A DNA stretch of 25,054 nucleotides from IMG/VR virus record IMGVR_UViG_3300032516_000189, positions 1 to 25,054 of that record; one strand, written 5' to 3'. A model generated the notes under the pieces. That model was not told where the DNA came from. It ran no database searches and worked only from the letters and a program-made list of their open reading frames with translations. Of this stretch, positions 6,342-15,592 are shown piece by piece (position 1 is the first letter of the stretch; each line of letters opens with the position of its first letter). The position numbers and the translations under genes were made by a program. This DNA comes from a virus.

Positions 6342-8222
6342 ATGGCTTTAAATATTCAAAGAATTCAGAGAGGTACATCTATACTTACTTCTGCTGGAAA
6401 TCAAGTAAATGCAACAATTACTGATATTGATATTGCTAAAACTATGCTTTTATTTACATATAGAAGTAATACAGCAGCATCTATTAATGATAGTGTTAGA
6501 GGATTTATAACATCTTCTACACAATTAACATTTAGTTGTAATACAGCAGCAACGGGAACAGGTCAACAATGGATTGAATGGGTTATAATTGAATTTTCAC
6601 CCGATTCAGATATTACAACTCAACACGGTACAACGGTTGGTGGTGGTGTAGCAACAATTACAGCAGTAACATTAGCAAATGCTTTTGTAATGGCATCTTT
6701 TGAAAAATCGGGTAGTTCTACTTTTGGTGGTGATGATTGCGGATGGGCGCAATTAACATCTACAACTAAAGTAACATTTTATCAAGGAGCAGTTCATGAT
6801 GATGATACATATCAAGTTGTATCTTCACCACATTTTAAAGTTCAAGAAATTCAAAAAATAAAAACTTCTGGAACTCAAGTAATGATTACAATACCTACAG
6901 CAGTAGATTTAACAAAATCTACAATGTCATCATTTATTAAATTAACAAATGGAGGTACAAATACTATAACTTTTAATGTTTTGCCATCATTTCAATTTTC
7001 AGCAGCAACGAAGATTCAACGAGATGCTTATGCTACTGGTCTTGCTATAGATGATTTAATTTATGTTGTAGAATTGTCAGGTAATAATAAAATTAAACCA
7101 ACTGTTCAACAATGTATTATGTCAGTATCATCTACTACACAAATAAGTGCTATTAATACTATTAATTCTATAAATCAAAATTCTTCATTTTTAAAAACTT
7201 TAGGTATAATACAAGGATTATATGCTACAAATGCTGCAAACGATAATCGTTTTAATGCACAATATACATTAAAATTTAATTCAAATACACAAGCATTTTA
7301 TAGACGTTCTATAGCAGGAACAGCAGCAGCCGCAGTTTCTCAGGGTGGATTTAATGTGGTAGAATTACAATATGCTCCAACTATTGTATTTTTTAATGCT
7401 CATTTAAGATCAGCTTATAATTCAACATCTTCTACTTTATCATGGTCTATAGTAGATGGTCAAATGTTAGGCAATAGTAAATTAACTAATAATACTTTTA
7501 AAAAGAGTGCAACTCAATGGACAACATATGTAGCACCAGGAGCAGCAGCAACACCTAGCATTGTATCAGCAGGATCGGATGATTTTTATTATAAAATAAA
7601 TGTAACAGATCAAGGTGCTAATTATTATGATATTCAATTATTGTCAGATGCATCTCCTGGGGCTTTTATACTTAAACAAACAAAACCATATTTTTTAACT
7701 TTTAAAGTTAAAAATGATGGTGGAAATAAAAATTTACTTTTAAATGTTGAATTAAATAATGGAGCATTTACTAATTATAGAAGATATAATTATGTTTCAA
7801 CTTCTGCTTGGAGAGTACATGATGTACCATTTACAATGATGTCAGCTACAACTTCCGCAGCAAGATTGACATTTCAATTAGGACTGGCTGGAACAGGTAA
7901 TATCTATATAGATGATGTTTATCTTTATGAAGTAATGTCTAATAATCCATCAAATAAAGCATCAATTTCTATTTATAATGATATGTCAAAAACATATTTT
8001 AAAACAGGATTGACTACATCTGGAGGAGTAAATGTTACACCTTCAGGAATAACTAGATATATTCTTTCGGCTAGAAATAATGTAGGATGGACAACATGGG
8101 CAACTGTAGTATCTGGAGCAGCCTCAGTAGTAACTAGTGTTATAGGAGCGCCTATATTTAAAACATATGGATATGGTTTAATGATGCCTATGACATATGC
8201 ATTACAGGGCGTAAATTTATAA
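6342..8222 (+). CDS. Large virion protein with carbohydrate-binding-like domain
   Basis: A 626-residue Ser/Thr/Ala-rich, beta-rich protein. The first ~200 residues hold two or three copies of a phage module: IQRGTSILTSAG then ATITDIDIAKTMLLF with a closing TQLTFSCN and EWVIIEF; next GGGVATITAVTLANAFVMASF with TSTTKVTFYQG; then QKIKTSGTQVMITIPTAVDLTKS. Residues about 370-530 look like a carbohydrate-binding module (CBM4/9 or galactose-binding-like jelly roll): NSKLTNNTFKKSATQW at the start, YYDIQLLS in the middle and GNIYIDDVYLYEV at the end. A virion-surface protein that binds glycans is the likely role; whether on head or tail is not shown. It sits 8 bases after the previous gene, with AAGGA as binding site. 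Confidence 0.8.
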   Translation: MALNIQRIQRGTSILTSAGNQVNATITDIDIAKTMLLFTYRSNTAASINDSVRGFITSSTQLTFSCNTAATGTGQQWIEWVIIEFSPDSDITTQHGTTVGGGVATITAVTLANAFVMASFEKSGSSTFGGDDCGWAQLTSTTKVTFYQGAVHDDDTYQVVSSPHFKVQEIQKIKTSGTQVMITIPTAVDLTKSTMSSFIKLTNGGTNTITFNVLPSFQFSAATKIQRDAYATGLAIDDLIYVVELSGNNKIKPTVQQCIMSVSSTTQISAINTINSINQNSSFLKTLGIIQGLYATNAANDNRFNAQYTLKFNSNTQAFYRRSIAGTAAAAVSQGGFNVVELQYAPTIVFFNAHLRSAYNSTSSTLSWSIVDGQMLGNSKLTNNTFKKSATQWTTYVAPGAAATPSIVSAGSDDFYYKINVTDQGANYYDIQLLSDASPGAFILKQTKPYFLTFKVKNDGGNKNLLLNVELNNGAFTNYRRYNYVSTSAWRVHDVPFTMMSATTSAARLTFQLGLAGTGNIYIDDVYLYEVMSNNPSNKASISIYNDMSKTYFKTGLTTSGGVNVTPSGITRYILSARNNVGWTTWATVVSGAASVVTSVIGAPIFKTYGYGLMMPMTYALQGVNL

Positions 8223-8227
8223 TATTT

Positions 8228-8235
8228 TATAAATA
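8228..8235 (+). promoter_or_regulatory. T4-type late promoter before long fibre gene
   Basis: Exact TATAAATA followed by TTAATA in a 53-base gap. Predicted start near 8241, 35 bases before the ATG at 8276; AAGGGAG lies between. Confidence 0.7.
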
Positions 8236-8275
8236 TTAATATAATACGTTCTAAAATTTAAAAGGGAGAATATCA

Positions 8276-10288
8276 ATGCCTTTTGATGGAAAATTAAGTA
8301 CTGATAGATTTTATCCAGTTACATTATATACAAGTGGTATGAAGAATGTTAATTCTATTAATATTAATAGCATTATTGTAAAATATTTTGAAAGTGCAGA
8401 TACAGCATTTACAAAATATACTCCTGCAAGTGCTGATTGGGTATTAATGGGTAATGGAAAATATAAGTTAAATATTGGAGCAGGAGAATTTTCAAAATTA
8501 GGAACATATGAAATAACGGTTACTGCCGCAGGAGGTGCTGCTACTATTGGAAATACTTTTATTGATTATAACTTTGTAGTAGATGTTAGACCTTATACAA
8601 TGATAGAATTTATGAATAGAACAGCAACATCTGCTGTATTAAATACAACTTCTGGAAATACTGCTTATATTAAAAATAGAATTCCTTTTAATATGAATAC
8701 ATATGCAACATCTTCTGTGTTAAATACAACTTCTGGAAATACAACATATAATAAAAATAGAATTCCTTTTAATTTAAATAATTATGCAACATCTTCAACT
8801 TTGAATACCGTAAGTACAAACGTTACAACAATTTCTGGATATACAGCAGGAACTAAAAATAGAATATCTAAAAATATTAATTTACTTTCAACATCAGCAG
8901 TATTGAGTAATGTGTCGGCTGATGTAAGTTATATGCAAAATAGATTTCCATTTAATATGAATACATATGCAACATCTTCTGTGTTAAATACCGTAAGTAC
9001 AAATGTTACTATAATTTCAGGAATAACACAAAATATAGATAATGAAATAGATTCAATGTCTGGAAGTGTAGCTTATATTAAAAATAGAATTCCTAAAAAT
9101 ATTAATTTACTTGCAACATCTGCTATATTAAATACAGTAAATACAAACGTATCAACTATTTCGGGATATACAGCAGGAACTAAAAATTTTATTTCTAAAA
9201 ATATTAATTTATTATCTACATCAGCAGTATTAAGTAATGTATCTGCAAGTGTAGAATATATGCAAAATAGATTTCCGTTTAATTTAAATAATTATGCAAC
9301 ATCAGCAGTATTAAGTACAACTTCTGGAAGTACAATATATATTAAAAATAGATTTCCATTTAATATGAATACATATGCAACATCTTCAACTTTGAATACC
9401 GTAGGAACAGATGTAATTACTATTTCAGGTAATATGATATTTGTTAAGAATAGAATTCCTAAAAATATTAATTTACTTGCAACATCTGCTATATTAAGTA
9501 ATGTATCTGCAAGTGTAGAATATATGCAAAATAGATTTCCATTTAATTTAAATAATTATGCAACATCAGCAGTATTAAGTACAGTAAATACAAATGTAAA
9601 TACGATTTCTGGATATGACGTATATATTAAAAATAGAATAGCAAAAAATCTTAATCAACTTGCAACGTCTTCAACATTAGATGTAGTAAATACAAATGTA
9701 TCTATTATTTCAGGATATACAGCAGGAACTAAAAATTTTATTTCTAAGAATTTGAACCAGCTCGCAACATCTGCTATATTAAGTAATGTATCAGCTAATA
9801 CAACATATATTCAAAATAAATTTCCTTTTAATATGAATATATATGCAACATCTTCAACATTAAGTACAGTAAATACAAATGTAAATACAATTTCTGGATA
9901 TGATGTATATATTAAAAATAGAATATCTAAGAATTTAAATCAATTAGGAACATCAGCTATATTAGATACAGTAAGTACAAATGTAATAACTATTTCAAGT
10001 AATACTATAATAATTAAACAAGTAACAAATAATTTTACATTTAGTGGAAATAATGTTAATGCATATATTGCAGATACACATAACTTTAATGATATAACAG
10101 TTGGAGAAATTTTATCGGGAACAGTTGATAATACAACATTAGAAATTGCTTTAGAAAAAATTCTAGCATATTGTCAAGGAAAAATACAAGTTAATGGAAG
10201 TTTATTAACTTATTATTATAGAGATAATTCAACTCCTGCTATGTCATTAAGTAGCACAAATTATCACAGAACTAGAAATTCTGGATAA
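8276..10288 (+). CDS. Long tail-fibre-like protein with 14-unit repeat
   Basis: A 670-residue fibre protein. Residues 1-115 form a beta domain (LGTYEITVTAAGG, FIDYNFVVDVRPY), likely the attachment or spacer end. Residues 134-581 hold 14 tandem units starting N-(R/F/K)-(I/F)-x-(F/K)-N-(I/L/M)-N and containing (A/S/G)TS(A/S)(V/I/T)L. Unit lengths are 27, 34 or 48 residues, so they differ by exact multiples of seven, as expected of a coiled-coil shaft with inserted heptads. Residues ~582-670 are a C-terminal cap (DITVGEILSG, ALEKILAYCQGKI, LLTYYYRDN, ending HRTRNSG) of a kind often seen closing phage fibre proteins. Late promoter and AAGGGAG precede it. A trimeric rod is inferred. Receptor specificity cannot be read. 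Confidence 0.85.
   Translation: MPFDGKLSTDRFYPVTLYTSGMKNVNSININSIIVKYFESADTAFTKYTPASADWVLMGNGKYKLNIGAGEFSKLGTYEITVTAAGGAATIGNTFIDYNFVVDVRPYTMIEFMNRTATSAVLNTTSGNTAYIKNRIPFNMNTYATSSVLNTTSGNTTYNKNRIPFNLNNYATSSTLNTVSTNVTTISGYTAGTKNRISKNINLLSTSAVLSNVSADVSYMQNRFPFNMNTYATSSVLNTVSTNVTIISGITQNIDNEIDSMSGSVAYIKNRIPKNINLLATSAILNTVNTNVSTISGYTAGTKNFISKNINLLSTSAVLSNVSASVEYMQNRFPFNLNNYATSAVLSTTSGSTIYIKNRFPFNMNTYATSSTLNTVGTDVITISGNMIFVKNRIPKNINLLATSAILSNVSASVEYMQNRFPFNLNNYATSAVLSTVNTNVNTISGYDVYIKNRIAKNLNQLATSSTLDVVNTNVSIISGYTAGTKNFISKNLNQLATSAILSNVSANTTYIQNKFPFNMNIYATSSTLSTVNTNVNTISGYDVYIKNRISKNLNQLGTSAILDTVSTNVITISSNTIIIKQVTNNFTFSGNNVNAYIADTHNFNDITVGEILSGTVDNTTLEIALEKILAYCQGKIQVNGSLLTYYYRDNSTPAMSLSSTNYHRTRNSG
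8675..10018 (+). repeat. In-frame tandem repeat array of the fibre shaft
   Basis: Fourteen units of 81, 102 or 144 bases. Order of residue lengths: 27, 34, 27, 48, 34, 27, 27, 34, 27, 34, 34, 27, 34, 34. DNA copies are close enough (for example the segments encoding FPFNLNNYATSAVLS at 9270s and 9540s) to suggest recent duplication and exchange between units. Confidence 0.9.
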
Positions 10289-10303
10289 TAAAAGGATGTT
10301 ATA

Positions 10304-11971
10304 ATGCCTTTTACTGCTGGTGATATTCTAGGAATATTAACAGGAGGATTACTAGGAAATGTAGTCCTTCCGTTTGATTATTTTACTGATGGTTGGTTTG
10401 AATTTACTAGTGGTGATGTTGTAATATCTCCTAGTACAATAGATTTAACAGGCATAGTTGTTAATCCTAATCTTAATATTTCATATGTTGAATCTATATC
10501 TATTACTACACTTAATTTTACACTTAATGATAATTCCGTTTATGGAAGTGCTATAATATTACCGAATCCAATAGATAATACTTTATATGTAATAAATCCG
10601 ATTATAGGTGAAGGATATGGAATTATAAATTCTATATCGGGAATTAATCTAGATTCAATTATAAACAATCCTACAATAATTCAAGGACAAGGTAATACAG
10701 AAACCATATCAACTATTAATTTTGCAACTAGTATAATTGATCCATCAATTGCTGGAAATGCATTAATTGATTTAGATATAATTGGAATTGGAACTTCATT
10801 ACCATCTATAAGTGCTAGTGTTGGTCAAGGAAATATAGAATCAGCAAATGCATTAACAATGACATTGGATACTTTAAATCCAAGTATATTATTATCGTCT
10901 ATACTTTATCCAAATCCTGTTGATTTAAATTTAGTTATTTATGAACCAGATATTTTTGTAAATGGAGGTATAATAGTTTACATTAATACTCTTAATTTGA
11001 CTACTTATACTGTTCCAAATGGATTACAAGTTATAATGAAACTAGATGGTCCTGGTAATTTTACTCATATCTATAATATTTCTAATAGTGGAACAGATAT
11101 TAGTAATATATTATCAGCCGTTCCAAATAGTGTTTTATTAAGTGGAACAATAAATGATTTGAATTATATAGAGACTGTTTATCATGTAAGTGGAACAGAA
11201 CTAGATTTAATAGTGCCTCCATATGAAAAGATTCATACATCATTATTTGGAGATTTTGCAACAGGATATGGAATGGGTAACGGAACAAATATGGTTAATG
11301 GATGGATTACAAAATGTGATGATAGTCAATTTTATAATAATGAAAGAAAATTATTTGATAATTTAATAACAGAAGCTTACAACTTACATGGTGTTTGTAT
11401 GGATTATTATATTACATCTTATAATAAAAATTATGATAAGGTATGGGGAGAAGATAATAATAGATTTTTTGAAAGAAAATTCCCTGTCAATGTTTATTAT
11501 ATGTTACCTAGAGAAGAAAAAATGTGGTCTAAATTTGGTATTCAAGGAGTTGATACTTTTAGCATGTATATATCAAAATTACATTTTAGAGATACTTCAA
11601 CTATAGGTATGAATGAAGTTGCTGGAGATATTGGACAAGGTACATATAATTCATATATTCCTCAAATTGGAGATATTATAAGATCAGAATATAATAATTA
11701 TATATATGAAATAACTGAAGTAAAAGAAGAAATAGGAATGTTTTTATTATCTAAACAACACATATGGGAATTAATTGTGAAAACTTATAAAGATGAACAC
11801 ATATCATTGTCAGCTACAACATCGGCAGGAATGGCAGAAATTTCTGCTGTTACAAATAAATCAAGTGATATGTTTAATATTTCTAGTGTTATAGATACTA
11901 AAAAAGTACCAATTAAATACGTTTCAAAAAATTTTGAAAAACCTAGTAACGATCCATATGCAGGATGGTAA
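10304..11971 (+). CDS. gp14: gp14-like neck protein with long beta-repeat extension
   Basis: A 555-residue two-part protein. Residues ~305-555 match the T4 gp14 neck family, which with gp13 completes the head at the portal for tail joining: GVCMDYY, VWGEDNNRFFERKF, SKFGIQGVDTFSM, then GDIIRSEYNNYIYEITEV, parallel to T4 GED..KF, FGMQVQD and GDLIYFPMDNSLFEI. The following gene is a close paralogue of this half. Residues ~1-300 are extra: beta-rich repeats with recurring Ile-Ser-Thr-Ile/Leu-Asn and Pro-Asn-Pro turns (IISINSIS-like units, NPIDNTLYVINP, NPVDLNLVIYEP). The extension could form collar or neck decoration. T4 gp14 is about 256 residues, so the extension is unusual. The next gene starts three bases after the stop. 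Confidence 0.8.
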   Translation: MPFTAGDILGILTGGLLGNVVLPFDYFTDGWFEFTSGDVVISPSTIDLTGIVVNPNLNISYVESISITTLNFTLNDNSVYGSAIILPNPIDNTLYVINPIIGEGYGIINSISGINLDSIINNPTIIQGQGNTETISTINFATSIIDPSIAGNALIDLDIIGIGTSLPSISASVGQGNIESANALTMTLDTLNPSILLSSILYPNPVDLNLVIYEPDIFVNGGIIVYINTLNLTTYTVPNGLQVIMKLDGPGNFTHIYNISNSGTDISNILSAVPNSVLLSGTINDLNYIETVYHVSGTELDLIVPPYEKIHTSLFGDFATGYGMGNGTNMVNGWITKCDDSQFYNNERKLFDNLITEAYNLHGVCMDYYITSYNKNYDKVWGEDNNRFFERKFPVNVYYMLPREEKMWSKFGIQGVDTFSMYISKLHFRDTSTIGMNEVAGDIGQGTYNSYIPQIGDIIRSEYNNYIYEITEVKEEIGMFLLSKQHIWELIVKTYKDEHISLSATTSAGMAEISAVTNKSSDMFNISSVIDTKKVPIKYVSKNFEKPSNDPYAGW

Positions 11972-11974
11972 TAA

Positions 11975-12838
11975 ATGGCTAATATAATTGTTAGTGCTGA
12001 TACTACAGATATGAATTTTTCAATATTAAGTGCAACACCAGAATTTTCGATTTCTGTTAGTTCGACTAATTTAAGATTATTTGTTCCTGCATATGAAGAA
12101 GCATTTACTCCAATGTTTCATGATTATAAAGGACAAAATTATAGCATGGGAACAGGCACAAATTTAAGACACGGATATATTACTAAATGTTCTCCTACTT
12201 ATAATAATGAAAGAAGATTGTTTGATTATTTTTTAGTAGAATCTTACAATCATCATGGAGTATGTATGACTTATTATATAGCGTCATATAATAAAAATTA
12301 TGATAAGATTTGGGGTGAAGATAATTATAGATTTTTCGAAAGAAAATTTAATTTTATGGCATTTTATTCTTTACCTAGAGAAGAAAAAATGTGGTCTAAG
12401 TTTGGTATTCCTGGTATGGATAGATTTAGTATATTTTCTTCTAAATTACATTTTAGAGATGCATCAACTTTTGGATTTAATTCAGTTAAAGGAAATATTG
12501 GACAAGGTACTTATCCTACTTATATTCCTAAAATGGGAGATATTATTAGGTCTAAATATAATAATTATCTTTATGAAATTGTAGAATTAAAAGAAGAAAT
12601 AGGAATGTATTTATTATCAAAACAACATGTTTGGGAATTTATAGTTGCTCCTTATAAAGATGAACATATATCATTATCAGCTACGACTTCAACATCTATG
12701 AATGAAATATCTGCTTATACAAATAAATCAAGCGATATATTTAATATTTCTAGTGTTATAGATACTAAGAAAGTACCTGTTAAATATGTTCCTAAATCGG
12801 GGGAACATCCAAACAATGACCCGTTTGCAAACTGGTGA
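11975..12838 (+). CDS. gp14: gp14-like neck protein, standard length
   Basis: A 287-residue protein close to the usual gp14 size. From about residue 35 it aligns end to end with the C-terminal half of the preceding protein: YNNERRLFD, HGVCMTYYIASYNKNYDK, WGEDNYRFFERKF, LPREEKMWSKFG, GDIIRSKYNNYLYEI, LLSKQHVWEFIV, YKDEHISLSATTS, VIDTKKVPVKYV. Both end NDP(Y/F)A(G/N)W. The short N-terminal 34 residues (ADTTDMNFSILSATPEF) are a remnant-length version of the beta repeats in copy 1. Expected role is head completion at the neck. Having two versions suggests either a mixed ring or one copy taken over for another site. It ends TGG TGA, confirming TGA as stop. Confidence 0.85.
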   Translation: MANIIVSADTTDMNFSILSATPEFSISVSSTNLRLFVPAYEEAFTPMFHDYKGQNYSMGTGTNLRHGYITKCSPTYNNERRLFDYFLVESYNHHGVCMTYYIASYNKNYDKIWGEDNYRFFERKFNFMAFYSLPREEKMWSKFGIPGMDRFSIFSSKLHFRDASTFGFNSVKGNIGQGTYPTYIPKMGDIIRSKYNNYLYEIVELKEEIGMYLLSKQHVWEFIVAPYKDEHISLSATTSTSMNEISAYTNKSSDIFNISSVIDTKKVPVKYVPKSGEHPNNDPFANW

Positions 12839-12866
12839 AATTTTTTTGACATTAAAAGTATAAAAG

Positions 12867-12874
12867 TATAAATA
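12867..12874 (+). promoter_or_regulatory. T4-type late promoter before fibre gene
   Basis: Exact TATAAATA followed by CTAATA, the favoured T4 form, in a 64-base gap. Predicted start near 12880; ATG at 12903 with TTGGAGA between. A TTGACA at 12846-12851 lies 17 bases before TAAATA, so a weak sigma-70-like reading is also possible. Confidence 0.75.
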
Positions 12875-12902
12875 CTAATAAAGACTTATATTGGAGATGT
12901 AA

Positions 12903-14126
12903 ATGAAATTAAGTGATTATAAAGAACAAAAAGATATTAAAGATTTAGTTACCGGAAAACTTTTTGAAGAAGAAAAAGTTCAAGAAATTGTTATACCTTT
13001 AGTTGAAGAAAAAAAGATTGAAAATACTATAGAATTAATTGAAGCAAAACTTCCAGAAGAATCTAAAATTGAAGAACCTAAACCTAAAAAATGTGGTATT
13101 GAAGAATATAAAAAACAACAAGAAATTAAAAAAGCTATTGAAGAATCTTTTAAAGAACTAGTCAACATTCCAAAATTAATTAAAAAAGATAATAATATAA
13201 TAATCGAAGGAACTGGAGAAGTGACTAGACAAGATATTATTAATTCTGTTGTTGAAAAATTAAAAGATGATCCTTTATTTTTAGATAAAGTTAAAGAATT
13301 AAAAGAAGAAGAAAATATAGATGATGAACCAAAACCAGTAGATCAACCTAATAGATCGACAGCATTTACAGGTGGTGGATTTACTGTTACTCAAATTAAT
13401 TCTATTATTGATGAATATTTTATAACTCATCCAGATGCAGGAGCAGTTGATACTGTATTTGGAAGAACTGGAAATATTATATCACAAGTAAATGATTATA
13501 GTGCAAGTCAAATTAAAAATAATTCATCTGTTTCTGGATCACATGTAAATAATACTTTAAATATTTTAAACAGAAATATAAATTCAGTATCGGCAACAGT
13601 ATATCATTTAAATTCAGATCAAATTATAGATAGATCAAGTGCAACTCCTTTACCAACAAATATTACATATGCTTTAAATTATTTAAATGATACTTTAGAA
13701 CATTTATCATTATCAGCAGGGGAAGTAACTTCTGTATTTGGAAGAGCAGCAGATGTAGTAGCTACAGTTGGAGATTATAGTGCAAGTCAAATTAAGAACG
13801 ATTCTGCTGTTTCAGGAACATATGTAAAACAAGCATTAAATGTATTATATAATAATTATGAATTAAAAAAAATGATTTTTTCGACTAAAACATCTGCATA
13901 TGATATAATAACAAATGATAAATTAATTAGATGTAGTGGAACATTTATGGTAAGACTTCCAACAGCAAATGGAAGTGGAAGAAATTATCATATTAAAAAT
14001 ATATGGACGGGAACGGTTACATTATCTGGTGGTTTAATAGATGGAGAAACTACAAAAATAATTGATTCTAGATATTCAAATATTACAGTTGTAGATACTG
14101 ATACAAATACATGGGATATTATTTAA
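12903..14126 (+). CDS. Fibre protein with FGRTG-type repeats and charged N-terminus
   Basis: A 407-residue protein in two halves. Residues 1-150 are Lys/Glu-rich and helical, with an internal duplication (LSDYKEQKDIKDLV at 3-16 and IEEYKKQQEIKKAI at 66-79). Residues 182-225 and 274-315 are two copies of the phage fibre module (VDTVFGRTGNIISQVNDYSA; VTSVFGRAADVVATVGDYSA, each then SQIKN). The C-terminal ~80 residues (FMVRLPTANGSGRNYHIKN, IDGETTKIIDSRYSNITVVD) are a beta end common in fibres. A surface fibre is the natural call; the long charged N-terminus is unusual for one and may be the attachment part. Late promoter upstream. Confidence 0.8.
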   Translation: MKLSDYKEQKDIKDLVTGKLFEEEKVQEIVIPLVEEKKIENTIELIEAKLPEESKIEEPKPKKCGIEEYKKQQEIKKAIEESFKELVNIPKLIKKDNNIIIEGTGEVTRQDIINSVVEKLKDDPLFLDKVKELKEEENIDDEPKPVDQPNRSTAFTGGGFTVTQINSIIDEYFITHPDAGAVDTVFGRTGNIISQVNDYSASQIKNNSSVSGSHVNNTLNILNRNINSVSATVYHLNSDQIIDRSSATPLPTNITYALNYLNDTLEHLSLSAGEVTSVFGRAADVVATVGDYSASQIKNDSAVSGTYVKQALNVLYNNYELKKMIFSTKTSAYDIITNDKLIRCSGTFMVRLPTANGSGRNYHIKNIWTGTVTLSGGLIDGETTKIIDSRYSNITVVDTDTNTWDII

Positions 14127-14135
14127 GGAGTAAAC

Positions 14136-15581
14136 ATGTCTTATTTTAATAATATAAAAATTCAAGGTATAGATAAAGAAGGAATTATAAGAAATTTTCA
14201 AATTGATGAAGATGGATGTTTTCTTATAGAACAAGAAGTTAAAGAGTCTGCTTTAAATGGTAAAATAACTAATCTTAGTGCAGATACAACATTTACAGGA
14301 CAAGCAGCATCTACATTAGGGGTTAATGCTATTCAAGTAGAATTAAAAACAGATAAAAATTGTACTGTATATGTTGATCAAGGTATAACTAGTGCTAATT
14401 TTGATGTAACAGATACTTATAATTATTATTATACATTGGGTGGTAATTCATGGACTACTCAAGCAGTCGGATCATGGTTTAGAGTTAGAGTAAAAAATTT
14501 AACATCAACATCAACATCATTTTTTAGATTAGGAACTGTAACATGTCCTATTGTTGAAGCATTACCTAGAAGTTTATCTACAAATGGTAATTTAAAAACA
14601 GCAACAAATGAATTATTAAATGGAGATTTTGTTGGAGTTAAATCTTCTCCTGTTGGAGCTATGAAAGTAGCAGAAACAGTTAGATTGGTTGGATCTAATT
14701 TTGGAGGAAATAATTTTGATACAAATTTTTGGACTAAAACAATAAAGACAGGAACAGCAAATGCACTATTATCAGCATCACCAAATCAATTAACATTAGC
14801 AACAGGAACAAGTGCAAATTCATCTATTATAGTTAATTCTTTTCGTACAGGAAGATATATAGCAGGAAATGCAAATTTTTTTAGAGGAGTAGTTCGTAGT
14901 CCTATTACATCAGGAAATAATCTTAAAAGATGGGGAGCATTTACATCAGCAGATGGTTTTTATTTTGAAACTAGTGGAGCTTCACAAGAATTTAGTGTTA
15001 ATTCTAGAAAAGGAGCGACTAGTAATAAAATAAAAAGTGGTAGTTTAAATGGAACCAATGGATCAATATATACAATAGATACAAATGCAAATACATATGA
15101 AATATATTGGACAAATAGAAGTAGTTGGTTTTTTATAAATGATATTTTAATTCATAAATTTACAGGAAATACTGAACCATTAACAAATACAAATCATTTA
15201 AAAATAGGATTAGAATGTACAAATTTTGCTGGAACAAATTCAAATAATAAATTAGAAGCTAGAGTAACATCAATTAGTCGAATAGGATCACCAATATCAA
15301 AACCTATATCAAAATTAATAAATGCCAATGGAACTACTGTTTTAAAATATGGTCCTGGAACTTTACATTCGATTATTTTTGCATCAAAAGGAGCAAACAC
15401 AAATACAATTAATATATATGATGGTATAACAGCCGTTAATTTAATATTTGGTCCCTTAGATACTTCAACAATATTATCAAATGAAATATCATTTGGTTAT
15501 ACTGGATTAGATTTTTATAATGGATTAACAATAGTTGTAGCAACATCTACAGCATCAGTATTTACGGTTATATATGAATAA
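14136..15581 (+). CDS. Receptor-binding-like virion protein with lectin-like middle
   Basis: A 481-residue beta-rich protein. Residues ~35-150 form a phage module with NCTVYVDQGITSANFDVTD, SWFRVRVKNLTSTST and CPIVEALPRSLSTNGNLKTA, often seen in tail-associated proteins. Residues ~195-385 read like a concanavalin-A/laminin-G-type sandwich: FDTNFWTKTIKTGTA, SSIIVNSFRTGRYIAG, GAFTSADGFYFETSG, ANTYEIYWTNRSSWFFINDI, HLKIGLECTN. The last ~95 residues (LKYGPGTLHSIIFASKG, NTINIYDGITAVNLI) are another beta domain. Glycan or cell-surface binding is likely but no binding residues can be assigned. It follows the previous fibre by nine bases with AAGGAG, so both are probably made together. Confidence 0.8.
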   Translation: MSYFNNIKIQGIDKEGIIRNFQIDEDGCFLIEQEVKESALNGKITNLSADTTFTGQAASTLGVNAIQVELKTDKNCTVYVDQGITSANFDVTDTYNYYYTLGGNSWTTQAVGSWFRVRVKNLTSTSTSFFRLGTVTCPIVEALPRSLSTNGNLKTATNELLNGDFVGVKSSPVGAMKVAETVRLVGSNFGGNNFDTNFWTKTIKTGTANALLSASPNQLTLATGTSANSSIIVNSFRTGRYIAGNANFFRGVVRSPITSGNNLKRWGAFTSADGFYFETSGASQEFSVNSRKGATSNKIKSGSLNGTNGSIYTIDTNANTYEIYWTNRSSWFFINDILIHKFTGNTEPLTNTNHLKIGLECTNFAGTNSNNKLEARVTSISRIGSPISKPISKLINANGTTVLKYGPGTLHSIIFASKGANTNTINIYDGITAVNLIFGPLDTSTILSNEISFGYTGLDFYNGLTIVVATSTASVFTVIYE

Positions 15582-15592
15582 AAGGAATTAAA

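Noticed and set aside
8675-10018. Repeat array as CRISPR or as a diversity-generating element
   Set aside because: Repeats are in-frame protein-coding units without spacers; no reverse transcriptase or template repeat is seen in the window.
11388-12584. Frame-shifted open frames in both neck genes (11388-11606 and 12300-12584)
   Set aside because: They occur at equivalent places because the genes are paralogous; no start signals and the main frame is well supported.
12841-12847. Seven T after the second neck gene as terminator
   Set aside because: The preceding GTTTGCAAAC is a palindrome without a workable loop and with mismatches outside; not a convincing stem.
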